DNA from: Rusavskia elegans
Lineage: Eukaryota; Ascomycota; Lecanoromycetes; Teloschistales; Teloschistaceae
Assembly: GCA_011316305.1 (NCBI GenBank)
Contig: SAUG01000029.1
Span: forward strand, 682,001-746,000
Direction: 5' to 3'
Length of the DNA: 64,000 bases
Within the stretch, counting starts at the first letter, position 1. Each line of letters begins with the position of its first letter. Made by a program: the position numbers and the translations under genes. This document shows, in pieces, positions 45,881 to 57,338 of this stretch. The notes beneath the pieces were generated by a model. That model did not search any database. It saw nothing but the letters and a program-made list of their open reading frames with translations, and was not told the origin of the DNA.

Positions 45881-47379
45881 CTGTTCCCAAACCTTAAAGG
45901 TATCGTCAGTAGGAGATTTATAGGAGTTGTTTGGGTCAGCCTATATATATACCGAGTATCTGTTGGTTCCGCCTGCCGACTGAGGAGCAAAGCCGGTTCT
46001 ATTCGGGGCTCGTGGCGTCCTTTGCGGCGGAGGTGGGAAATTGGAGGCGGCGGCTCTAGATGGCGGGTTGGGTCGTAAAGGAGATGAATATATATATAGC
46101 AAGCCGTTTTTCCTTCGGTCTGTATCGTATCTGGCTCTTTATGCAGGATCGGTAAGTACTTCGTGAGCAGTCTTTGTGCAGGATTGGTGAACACTTCATG
46201 AGCAGCTTGGATTGCTTAGAATTTCGAATTGAATTCGAGCTCTTTGCCAGGATTGCGATCTAGGTGGTATTTAAAAGCTAAAAATACGGAAAGTTAGTTT
46301 AGAAACGCAGGTACTATAAGGCGGTTAAACCAAGTTTTTTAAACTGCCGTTTAATTTCCGTCGCTTCCGCTATCTACTGGTCGAAAACTGGTCTTCTACG
46401 TCTTTAGTACCAGTTAGTAGATTATTTCTATTATAACTCGAGGATTCTATACCGATAGTCCGCTATAGATAGTATTTTAACGTTCTATTATCGAAGGGTA
46501 TCTATTATAGGACGGTCTATTCGGTAATAAAAGAATACTATTAATATATACTTATAGGTATATAGTCTAGACTATTAATTAGAATAATATTCCGATATAG
46601 AAACTCTAGTTACTTACTAAAAATCTCTAGGCCGTTTACTCTATACGAGGCTCGTCTTAATTTAATTTTTCCTATTAATTAATTATACCGCGTTATTTTA
46701 AGCGAATTTAGTACCTTTTCGGTAGAAGGATATATTATATTGCTAAATATAATTACATTAAAATTCTAAGAAACCGTTATTTACGTTAATTAAATTAAGG
46801 TATAAATTCTACTACCGTATATTCGATACTAGTATACCAATACTTAATTTACTTACTAAACTACTAGTTTACCGGATATTAAAACTAAAATAAATATATT
46901 ATATTATTTATCTAATATATTCTTACTTTTCCGTATTAGTTAGAGAGATTATAATATTTTTTCTAGGGTTGGTTTTAAACTTCGGCTTGTCTGGCAGACT
47001 CAATATTATTATAGACAAGCTCGGGCCGAGGAGATATAGATCTCTCCTTTCGTCCTTCCATATGATCCTGGTAGGACTGGGCTCTCATAGGTCCTCGGGT
47101 TTGAGATCTGGCTGAACTCGCATTGTTTCGGATATTGGAGGTGGACAGAGGCTGCCACTTCAGGAAAGTAAGTTGACACCATCTTGGCAGCTTGGCGGCT
47201 TGGCGGCTTGGCGAGAGTTTGCAAGGCCTGATCGTTTAACGCCTACTGGTTTGCTAGTCGGTATTCCTCGAAGCACTGAAGTACAATGACGAGCTAGGCT
47301 TCAGTGTTTCTGCAGGCTGCGAGCCTGTGACATCGACTTGTAATACCCATTTCAACCAGTCCCTTTCCGATAGATAGCA
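45881..47379. other. Intergenic region with an AT-rich RIP relic
   Basis: A 35-bp segment (GCAGGATCGGTAAGTACTTC-type) is duplicated at about 46140-46206. 46260-46985 is AT-rich and CpA-poor, an unidentified RIP-mutated repeat. No gene recognised. Confidence 0.35.
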
Positions 47380-47585
47380 CAGTCACTACCATGCCTTACC
47401 AGGAGGATCTAAAGGCTCAGGCGGTCATTGCTAAACAAGTCTGGCAAACCGAATCAACGAGCAGATCACAAATGAGGCCGTAGATATAAAAGCAATGCGA
47501 GAAGTTGTTTCAGTAGCCTCGGATTCCCGCGCCTACTTGAGGGACGTACATAGCCGTAGGCAACAGTGGGCACAGCATCCCTGAA
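47380..47585 (+). pseudogene. Broken coiled-coil relic B
   Basis: MPYQEDLKAQAVIAKQ (from 47392) matches relic A at about 25830 (YHQEKLKAQVVIA). The similarity then continues in another frame: NRINEQITNEAVDIKAM, then ASDSRAYLRDVHSRRQQWAQ. A frameshift and early truncation make it non-functional. It stands after the second RGG/poly-Q copy, as relic A stands after the first. Confidence 0.45.
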
Positions 47586-47962
47586 GAAAGTATGAACCCC
47601 AATCATCCTTCAATTGTACAGGGATTCGTCTGACAGTGAATGTAGCTGAATGTTCGGGTGTGGAACATCTTTACACATCATCAGCAATTCGCAGTTGAGT
47701 TGTGGCAAAGTAGGTGCTCGTACATGTCGCAATTTATGGTGTATGTGGATTGTTGACCGTTCAGTGTGGTAGGACTTGGAGTTGAGGGCATTTATGGTGA
47801 AGAAGAAGGAGCGTTGATCTCATGTTGCCTGCCAGGGTGGGGCGCCCTGGCGATCTTGACAGATAATCAGTCGATTGGGTTGCATACGGGCTGACCCTGT
47901 TGCTTCTGCGGCGTATGATAGCGGCGAAGCGTTGGATCCCACTGGGCGGACCTGAGTTGGCG
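47586..47962. other. Intergenic, no gene recognised
   Basis: Unique sequence with short frames only; nothing supported. Confidence 0.25.
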
Positions 47963-48430
47963 GTCGGCGACCCTAGAGGGCATCGTGTCAGGTAATGTCT
48001 TCTCCAACAATCGCTTTGCATGTGGACCGTACATCACCGTCTGGCGATCCTAGAGGGCATCGCCTCAGGTAATGTCTTCTCCGACAATCGTGTCGCATGT
48101 GGACCATACATCACCGTCTGGCGATCCTAGAAGGCATCGTGTCAGGTAATGTCTTCTCCAACGATCGCTTTGCATATGGGCTATACATGATCCATGTACA
48201 AAGGTGAGTTTGAAGCACTGGTGTATGTGGCGACCTTCCAAGGTCTGGCGATCCTAGAGGGCATCGTGTCAGGTAATATCTTCTCTAATGATCGCTTTGC
48301 ATATGGACCGTACATGATCTGTCTGGCGATCCTAGAGGGCATCGTCTCAGGTAATGTCTTCTCCAACGATCGCTTTGCATATGGGCTGTACATGATCCAT
48401 GTACAAAGGTGAGTTTGAAGCACTGTTGTA
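47963..48430 (+). repeat. 77-bp tandem repeat with a higher-order duplication
   Basis: Units beginning GTCTGGCGATCCTAGAGGGC start at about 47963, 48040, 48117, 48243 and 48321 (77-78 bp where adjacent). The unit at 48117 and the unit at 48321 are both followed by ATGATCCATGTACAAAGG and GTGAGTTTGAAGCACTG, so a two-unit block was duplicated as a whole. No supported coding role. Confidence 0.7.
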
Positions 48431-50403
48431 GGTGGACCGTGTTGCATGTATGCGCATTCGATTGTATTGTATGCGTTGTGTAGGAAGCTTAGGTATGTAC
48501 GAAAGGTGCAGGCTCCTCAGAGGCATCCTGCCAAGATCTTTATACTCGAAAGGGCTAATACCCTCCCTTTCTACTCGCCTGGGATCACATGATCTGTCCT
48601 ACTCTGGGCACGTATCACAACCTAACAGACTGCGAGATGAGCTCGAAGCAATGATGTATGTGGAATGGTCGACCAGTGCTGCGGGTATTTCGTCGCGACG
48701 TCAGATGCGCATTGCGTGTATGCAGCAGGAAGATAGACACTGGATTTGGGTGAGGCTTGGCGCTGGCTTGGTGCCAGCGTATTCCCACACCTACCACAGC
48801 ATGCCGTAGAGCAACCACTGAATTGTAGGAGCCGATTTCAGTCATAGGTTAATACTACCGCCAATACACTGTTGACCATTCGTTTCCAGCAGCTGTACAG
48901 CAGTACTCGAGGTGTCGCTAGAGCGAATTACTACATCGAGTTACCGACTGTCGCAATTGGTAGGAACGGCGTATCGTTAATCTCGCTATTCGGAAAAATA
49001 TTAACAGTATTATACTATCGGATTTAAAGTTTAAAGAATATAATAATTACTATTAAAAAACGGAAAATCCGAAAAGCTAATATTATTATATAGATATTTA
49101 CTTTAGTATTCTAGAAATATCCTCTAGTATAGAGCTATACCTTTATTTTAATTAGAAATCCCTGGTTATCGAATTTATATTTAAACACCTAGATTAAAGG
49201 AATCGAAATTTTGCTTACTTTAGTAATATATTCGATAGAAATTTCCTCCTAAATATTTTTTCTTTAAAAGGGTTTTAGTTTGCATTATTCAACAATTATA
49301 TTGTAGACAGAGAAGCAGAGAGGATGAGTAGAGAATAGCAGGTTACATGACTCTTTCAAAGGATATTATTAACCTATGAGAATGTGAAATTGGAAAATGC
49401 TTTAGTCAGCTTTATTCCGGTATCATATGTGCATTGATTGCCTCTTGAAGTATACCGGCAATGACACTACCTCCATTCCAGAGACGTTACCAGTGTACTC
49501 AATTAGTCATGATATGCGAGATTGCCCAAACGTATTCTTGAATTTCTTGTCCGGGAAACCGCCCCGAGAATTAAAGCGGGTTCCAAATGGCGCAATGTGG
49601 ACAGCTGCAACCTCGTTCCGATGCAGATTGGGGGTCGATGATCAATGCATGTCATATACTCGTGGCGCCCAGATGTTTAGCCTTAGCCCATGCAAAGCCG
49701 GGTATATCCACGAATCAATTAGCTATAAGCCAATTGTGTAAAGTCGCTTCGATGACCATGTACTACTCCGATAACTCGGCATACTTGGATTGGCTACAGA
49801 GTGTGTAACCGTCGTACCCGATCGCACCTTTCGTCGTTGAATCTCAAGAGGTGTCAGGACTCTATCGCGGATCTTGAGTCCGCGGTGGAGGGGCCCTGAC
49901 TCGTGTGATATGGACTGACCTTGATTGGTTTCCGAATTGATCAGACGATAAGGGGCTTGCAGACAGAGGTTACTCTAGAGTTTTGGCGGACTGTGGATCG
50001 TGCCAACGGGCCATCTACCCGAGCCGATCGCTCTTGACGTTTCCCACCATCACTCCCTTTACCTGGTTAATGGTGCATGTACACGGCATCGTGCAGTACA
50101 GAAAGCCGGCATGCCAGCAATCTGGTGCCAAGATTCCGACCACTTATGGAGCAAATCATTGCCGCAAAGGATTCCTCGCGATATGTTTCCCTTCATTGTA
50201 GGCCAGAAAGGGTCTCGTGCCTTAGCAAGGCCACATAGCTTGATTCCGTCATAAGGACCTTCCTCACACCTACATAGCAATATCATGACTGCCCTCATAT
50301 AACTCCTCTACGTCTTGATACCCATCTTACATCTACGTCGTCCTCTTCTTGGTCCCAAAAGTCGGCTGAGTAAATTCCCACACAATTGTCATCATCAATC
50401 AAG
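48431..50403. other. Intergenic region; dispersed repeat copy and RIP relic
   Basis: 48690-48790 is a dispersed relative of the 37161-37655 repeat. 48930-49290 is AT-rich and CpA-poor, an unidentified RIP relic. 49291-50403 has frames up to 104 codons (49427-49741) with no recognisable content. No supported gene. Confidence 0.3.
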
Positions 50404-51524
50404 ATGCCCGCCCCGAGCGAGGACCTTATCCGTACCCCCACGTTCTTTCTGCTTCCCGATCTGCTTCCAAATGCCCTGCTGAAAGGGACGTCGATTGTTT
50501 GGCCATGCACTTCCCCTAGCCATCCCCTCCAACAGGACATGACGGTGGAGTCACTGGACTGGGTTAAGAGCCTCGGCGTCATGTCTGACGGGAAATTAGC
50601 CAAGTTTGCCAAGTACGAAATAATGACCCTCGTCGCCTGGGCCTACAGACGTGTTAGCCCAGAGCATTTCCGACTCTGTTCGGATTACATGCATCTTTTC
50701 TGGATCATCGATGACTATACGGACAACTTGTCGTCGACTGAAGGCACGCGCGAGGTTGCCAGTATCAAACGCGTTCTAGCGGACCCAAATGATCTTTCGA
50801 CCCAGCCATGTGTTCTGGAAGGCGTTTGTCAATCGTCAGTCGTCTAAAGCAGTCGTATATCTCTGTTCTAATCTTTGACAGATGGTGGAAACGCGTTGTC
50901 GACGACCTCAACCCTCCCCCGGCTAACAAACGCCGTTGGCTGCGGGACTTCATCACCTACCTTGACTCTCTCCCCGAAGAAGCCCTTGACCGCGAAACCG
51001 GCCGCGTCCGCAACCACGAAGAATATTTCAACCTTCGTCGTCGTTCAGGGGGCCTCCTAAGCTCGTTCGAGTTTATCTACATGCCCTTCGAACTCGCCGA
51101 TGAAGTGGCCGAGCACGAAATCGTGAAGAAGATGGGCATCCTCACTTCAGACCTTATAATCATCGCCAACGACGTTTACAGCTACAACGTCGAACAATCC
51201 GGGGGCCAGAAGCGTGTCATGCATAACATTGTCGACGTCGTGTTACGTGAGCGTCAAAAAGGTGTGCAAGACGCGATGGACGTCGTAGGAACCACCTACC
51301 GCGATATTTTCCTCGCCCTCGTCGATTGTTATGACAGCCTTCCCATTTTTGGTAATGCTGAACAGGACGAGGTGCTGGGGGAGTATGCTTTGGGCTTGTT
51401 GGAATGGGTCGAGGCCAACATTGAGTATTCGCTGGGCAGCCAGAGGTATTTTGGCACCAGGGCTGGAACAGAAGAGTTGAGGACTGATCGGTGGGTCGAG
51501 ATGCTCCCGCTCAAGCAGCAGTGA
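50404..51524 (+). CDS. Class I terpene synthase (sesquiterpene synthase-like)
   Basis: Exons 50404-50834 and 50882-51524 (357 aa). A 47-bp intron (GTCAGT...TTTGACAG) is placed to keep frame; an alternative donor at 50824 would not. The fold's metal motifs are present: DDYTD at residues 103-107 in the helix MHLFWIIDDYTDN, and the NSE triad NDVYSYNVE at 240-248. An SQRYFG segment near residue 325 supplies the late RY pair. Length is normal for fungal class I sesquiterpene cyclases, which ionise farnesyl diphosphate with Mg2+ in the cytosol. The product cannot be predicted. Overall it resembles the clade best known from basidiomycetes and also found in ascomycetes. A P450 gene follows 1.2 kb downstream on the same strand, suggesting cyclisation then oxidation. 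Confidence 0.9.
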
Positions 51525-52695
51525 AGGAAGAAAGAGGTGAAAGGATGCATCCAATCGTAGAATCGTACGTTGGCTGAGCATCTGGGCCAGTACCAAAAAA
51601 GTTGCTTTCAAGGAATTCTCCTACTTGATTTATTCATTGACAATGGAACAAATCCCTCATTGTAGGCGACAGAGCTATTTAGCAGCCAAAACGTAGAGTT
51701 TGCGATTCTGCCGAAAGTGGTGGGGTTATTCATGATTTACTGCCACCACTGGTGATTGCGCTTGACGATAAGGTACTCTTTCGTCGACTGGGTCCGGAAG
51801 AGCGCTCCATGGTGTCTGACGTACAGCGATTCCATGCTCAGCGCCGCATCAAGACCCAAGCACTTGGTTTGAATGCATTTCACCTCCGCTGATCGTACCT
51901 CATTCGGATGTGAAATTTAATGGACCGTATGCGGGTGACATCAGTGGAGAATGTAGCTGGATGCCATCTCCGCTTCCGTGCCGATTGTGCGATGAAGACT
52001 GTAGAGAATAGGGAAAGATAGGCATCTTACAAGCTCCTGCTGTTGTATCCGTAGACTCGAGAGACGTCAAAATTAGAACGCGTCCAGGGATTTTAGTTGC
52101 CGTGATCGATCTACCTTCTAGCGTCGATCGAGACGGAGACTAGTAATTTTACTAATACATCGCTTATCTTACACTTTCGTCCTCGTTATATGATTGGCTT
52201 GTAAGCATAAGGCTGGCTGGACCCTCGATGTCGGAGATTGCCAAGTCAAGTGACAATCAAGGTCTTTTGGCGACTCAAACGAGATCTGACCTTCCGGTGA
52301 GTACGTTCAGTCACGATAGCTCAACATTGTGAAGTCAAGGGTTCCATTGGACAAGCCGGTCACGCTCGAACGCTAAGAGAGTCGTACGGTGTAACCTTCT
52401 TCGCATATGCCAAGTGCCAAATTAGGTAGCAACCAAGGCGGCAGCCGCCACTGATTGACCCACCAATGTACGCACGTACGAGAACATCCAATTACCTGCA
52501 TACTTACACCGTAGGGTTTCCCCGCACCAGGTTTGTCCATGCATCATCTATTTAGCGGACTTTACACTTTTCCGCTGAACATGAGCGCTATACTCTGTGA
52601 AAAGGGTGGAGTAGTCTCACCCGCTCTATCCATCCTCCACATTTTGACTACAATCACTCACGACGAGGACGACGGGGACGACGGTGAAATCAAGT
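51525..52695. other. Intergenic region between terpene synthase and P450
   Basis: No gene is seen. A short AT-rich stretch at 52130-52180 looks RIP-affected. The stretch holds the P450 promoter, but no specific site can be named. Confidence 0.3.
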
Positions 52696-54375
52696 ATGAC
52701 AGACGTCCAGATCGCAGTCGCCCTCCTCGCGCTCACTGTATTTCTCCTTCTAAAGCTACGCACGATCGGCAGTAGGGGCGAAGACTTTCCACCTGGCCCA
52801 AAGACAACTCCTGTTCTCGGGAACATGTTGGACTTCCCTACCACTTTTCCTCACATAAAGTGAGTCGAGGTCATGCCTATAACGTACTGTTCCTAATACT
52901 CTCAGGTTCCTCGAATGGGCTCAGCAGTATGGCGACGTCTTCTCGCTCAAGATTCTTAATCGAACCGTCGTCGTCGTCTCTTCCGCTGCAGCTGTCAAAC
53001 ATATCCTTGACGCTAACGGGAGCCGTACCGGGAACCGCCCTTATTCAGTCCCAGCCCAACGTGTCACCAACGGCTGTCTCATGGCTCTCGAGAATATGGA
53101 AAATCCCGTCTGGAAACATGCTCGAAAAGCAATTCACACTTTTCTCACCAAGGACAGCTTGGAGAGACAGTTGCGGACGCAGCAGCTTGAATACTCGCAA
53201 TTTATGCACGACATTCTTGAAGACCCTAGGAATATATTCGAGCACGTCTGTCGGACGACAGCTTCTGTCATGATCACCTTGCTTTACGGCTCCAGGATCT
53301 CGAAATACCACAAATCTCGCGCACAGACTTACTTCAATGGGATCAAACTCCTCAACCAAGTCGCAGATCCTGGAGCTCACCCGCCTGTCGATCTCTTCTG
53401 GCCACTGCGATACGTCCCGAAACGCTGGGCGTATTGGAAACGACTCGCCGACATTACGCGCGGGATCCGGGATGAGCTTTATGGCTCTCTGCACGCGCAA
53501 TGCGAACGCGCAATCAAAGACAACAAGCAGACCGGATGTTACCTGGAAACTCTGATGCTGAACCAAGAGAAACTCGGCATGACCCGCGAAGAAATCATTG
53601 GAATGGGTGCAGTGATGATGGATGCTGGAGCAGAAACGACCGCTTCTTTCCTTCAAAACTTTATCATGGCGTTGATAAACAACCTTGACGTCCAGAAGAA
53701 GGGGCAAAAAGAGATTGACAATGTTACTGGCCCTGACCGATGGCCGACATTAGACGACTATGATAGCGTCCCGTACATCCGTGCCATCGTAGACGAGGTC
53801 TTCCGATTCAGGGCGATTTTACCTGTCGGAATTCCGCATGTGAGCACCAAGGTGGTGTCTTATAAAGACTATCGGATTCCAGAGGACACCTTAATCTTCA
53901 TGAATATCTACGGCCTTTTTCATGACCCCGAGCTGTATCACGATCCGGAGATATTCGATCCTGAGAGGTTTCTCAGGACGCCTTTTGGAGTCAAAGAAGG
54001 AGTCGATACGAAAGGGTATCGTAATAATCTGGCGTTTGGAGCCGGATTAAGGATTTGTCCCGGGGAGTCGATGGCTCGTCGAACCATCGCACTGAACACG
54101 ATGAATCTGCTTTGGGCGTTTGACTTTAAGAAAGATGGCTCTGGGACGGGAGGCCAAGATATGGACTCCTACGCCAAGGTGAGCGGCTTGTCCGGTATTA
54201 CTGTTTCAAGATCAAGGCTAAAGAATCTGTTCGGTCACCCCAGCCTGGGATGGAGCTTGCTCCAAAGCCATTTACGTGCGACCCTACGCCTCGGTCTGCG
54301 GCGAAAGCACAGATGATCAGGGATAGATATGCAAAGGCATTCCCTGCCGGAACAGACGGTGCGAATACAATGTAG
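52696..54375 (+). CDS. Cytochrome P450 monooxygenase
   Basis: Exons 52696-52859, 52906-54178 and 54244-54375 (522 aa). The 46-bp intron has GTGAGT...CTCTCAG; the 65-bp intron has GTGAGC...CACCCCAG. Skipping the second splice gives an unlikely tail, whereas splicing yields PGMELAPKPFTCDPTPRSA, a usual P450 C-terminus. N-terminal membrane anchor (residues about 5-20, IAVALLALTVFLLLK), then the proline-rich hinge PPGPKTTPVLGN; I-helix AGAETT at 295-300; K-helix EVFR at 352-355; PERF; heme loop FGAGLRICPG with Cys439. It resembles fungal CYP64/OrdA-like oxygenases, an ER-bound partner for NADPH-P450 reductase. Placement suggests it oxidises the neighbouring terpene synthase product; this is inference. 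Confidence 0.92.
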
Positions 54376-55094
54376 GTCAGAGGAATGCATCATGATGATG
54401 TTGGCGCTTTTGGATGACAGACGTCTTCCATCAGGAACTCGCTATCCTTACACAAACGTTGAATACATAATATGGGAACTCGTACCCCTGATCGATGACT
54501 CGATTTTAGCCGGCTAATACTATGGCTTTCAGCCTATGATGACACGTATGATCAATGATTTCTTCCGGGGGTAGACTCCAACTCAAGGAGGCGACGCTGA
54601 TAAACCAGGTCGAAGTCGCCTGATCAGCTGGGGGCATGTCTGAGACCGAGCTTACTTCAAAACGGGCTCAAGAACGCTTGTCCATACTAATGCAAGGAGG
54701 ACGTGACGATATAATCGATGGCGAGCTGTTCCTATGTCTGGCGTTAGAATTAGGAGACAACGATTTGTTCCACGGATGCTGTATCCGTCTCGATTGTGTA
54801 ACGTAGCCTGCAAGCACAAGCCCCTAGCAGAGTCAATATAGATATACCTCTTCATGCTTGTGAGATCCGTTTCCAACAGGATCATAACACGGCGGCGATC
54901 CGGAAATGCAACACTTGAGACGTTGGGCTGGTTTAGATGTCATATTACTCCACGCAAAAAGACAGGATCGGCAGTATTCAATTTCGGTCTGCAAACGAAT
55001 CGCTTGCCAAAATATCACCTACAACTTGCCGTTAGCTGCTCGCGGCAGTTTGAAAACGTCGATTGGATGATATAGCGCTTGCGGTCCCTAGCCT
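54376..55094. other. Intergenic, no gene recognised
   Basis: Short frames only. The last nine bases (CCCTAGCCT, 55086-55094) are the left target duplication of the MULE-like element. Confidence 0.3.
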
Positions 55095-55351
55095 CGTTAT
55101 GTCTTCGGGGCGCAAGAAACCATCGCAAGACCTTAGCGGGCGCAAGAAGCGGAAACGCTATATTAGTTCCGCAGGGGTCTATACCTAATTATAAGTACCC
55201 GTCTCTATTATATTAAACTATTAAATAATCCTGTACTATATTGTATATCGAGACCTCGATTTTTTAACAACCTATTTTAATTTAATACTATACAGCTATA
55301 TCGCTATATTAGAAACTACAACTCTTATATATAGAAGCTATATATATCAAT

Positions 55352-55817
55352 TAGACTGGCCACTTCGGTACGGGTTCCCGTCGATATTCGGGAACCCGGA
55401 CCGAATTTTAGCGAGTCGGTTTAATCCGACTCGCTAAACGGTCGGTTTCGGGTCGAATTTAAAAATCCGACAGGAACTCGTTAAACTTTTATTAATAATT
55501 AATTAATTATTATAATATAATATTTAATTAATTTATTTATTATTTAAAAAGGTAATATATCTAGACAATATATTTAGTTTAACTAGGACCTTTCTAGCTA
55601 GCGTAGTTAATTAATTAGAATTTTTTTAAATTATTCGTATAACTTTTATACTAGAGTTATACTTTTATACTAGGGCTTGGCGTCTTAGCGGGTCGGGTCG
55701 ATTCTTCTAACCCGAAACCGAAACCCGGTCGGTTCGGTACCTCGAAAAGTCGGAACCGATTCGGTTCGAACCCGGAATACGAATCCGGATTCGAAACCCG
55801 ACCCGACGGTCAGTCTA
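55352..55817. mobile_element. Non-autonomous hAT-like element (466 bp) nested in the MULE-like element
   Basis: Ends TAGACTGGCC...GGTCAGTCTA form a terminal inverted repeat. The flanks ATATCAAT (55344-55351) and ATATCAAC (55818-55825) form an 8-bp target duplication with one C/T transition. The interior is rich in CGGGTC/GACCCG words in both orientations. Confidence 0.7.
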
Positions 55818-56068
55818 ATATCAACTGTAAGATCTAAAAAGATCCAGTCAATACAAGCCGTATATATCGAGTAATACCTCTTTATCGATATTCGCTTCGA
55901 TCGCGGAAAATATCTTACTACTAAAAATCTTCGGAGAAACCTTTTATCTGGTTAAATATACGATATTCAATTTAATTCTTTATATAAAATTTTAATAATA
56001 TTATCGAGTTTATTATATAATTATATAGTGCCTGAATACTCGCTTATAAGATTCTATTATCTGTATTT

Positions 56069-56110
56069 CCGCCGTCGCCGCCGCCGCCCCGCCGCCGCCC
56101 CCGCCGCGAC
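56069..56110. repeat. GCC-rich low-complexity tract
   Basis: Imperfect CCG/GCC trinucleotide run inside an otherwise AT-rich element interior. Confidence 0.7.
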
Positions 56111-56377
56111 GCTTATTTATCGTCCAGATGCTCTTTGAGATTCCTCCTAGATCTCTTCTTTACAGGGCTCTTTTGTAGTACGTCCAATGTAAGAGTTCGA
56201 GGCCTTCCCTTTCCTTTACCTCCAGCCTTCCCCGTCATTTGGTAGTTTGGTATAATAGAGACGGGTACTTATAATTGGGTGTGGACCCCTGCGGAACTAA
56301 TGTAGCGTTTCCGCTTCTTGCGCCCGCTAAGGTCTTGCGATGGTTTCTTGCGCCCCGAAGACATAACGCCCTAGCCT

Positions 56378-57338
56378 TTCCTCATTTTAACAGGGTTTGG
56401 TCGCCTCGCAGTAAAGGCTACAGCATCAACAGATGTATGCCGTGGGTGACAAGCTTCAACAGAGCTTGTACTACCAAGAATCATCAGAAAGACGAATACC
56501 TCCGAGAACCAAACAGCCTTGTGGAGCGCTGCAAGACAGTTCATAGCGTGTCACCTAAGTCGTCTTCCACGCCACATTCACAGTGTATTTCTATGGCCTA
56601 TGGTTTTGCACGGCCATGTTTCAACCAAAGTCCCATGTAATGCAATTTTGGGGATCGCCGCTCATGGTCCCTCAGTGGTATAGACGCAACAATCCTCGAG
56701 GCGCCACTGTTTTGTGTCACCTTTGTTATGTTGACGTCAAGATGGAAGCATGCCGATAATCCTCAATACCTGCATTACCTTCCTGAAGAGGGAGGGATGA
56801 TCTCATACTACCGATAACATGGGTTTACTGGGGCCTTTCCACGCAACCATCACCGGGGCCCTCTTTTCACCTGAAGCAAAAGAGACTGCAAGTCGACAAA
56901 GCAGGCCATGGGCGTCGACGCTGACCCGTAGCCAGATCTACCACGTCGTCACTAGGGAAATTTGAGACCTGAAGACTTCCACGCTTGGCCACAGCAGACC
57001 CGGAAGCCTGACCCCCCCTTTCGACGGCATCACTCGCCCCTTCCAAGGCGAATATATTCCAGTCGATCAGTCAAACGATGGTCACGACCCTGTGTAAGTC
57101 GTGAGGAACCTGCCACACACTTCGGGATCCACGAAGGTGGTGAGGCGTTCTCAACTCCAGCAGTCCCATCTCACCGAATATGTCCGTCTCGTCATGACGT
57201 TCTCTTGTTTGATCTTCCTTCGCCTCACAATTTCTCTGTTATCTTATAAGCTCATGTCAAGTACTCCTAAGCTGTTCAGTAAAGAGCGTTCCCTATTAGC
57301 ACTCTCTTCCCACTTCTCCGTTGTACGTATCGGACAAA
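56378..57338. other. Intergenic, no gene recognised
   Basis: Frames up to about 120 codons on the plus strand have no recognisable domain. The promoter of the aldolase-family gene lies at the right end. Confidence 0.3.

Larger units (their letters stand above)
55095..56368. mobile_element. Non-autonomous MULE-like element (1274 bp)
   Basis: Terminal inverted repeats of about 120 bp (55095-55219 and 56244-56368), beginning CGTTATGTCTTCGGGGCGCA on both sides. They differ mainly by C-to-T in the left arm. Flanked by the 9-bp direct repeat CCCTAGCCT at 55086-55094 and 56369-56377, the duplication size typical of Mutator-like elements. The interior is AT-rich, RIP-affected and non-coding, includes the nested hAT-like element and a GCC-rich tract (56069-56110). 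No transposase is visible. Confidence 0.85.
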
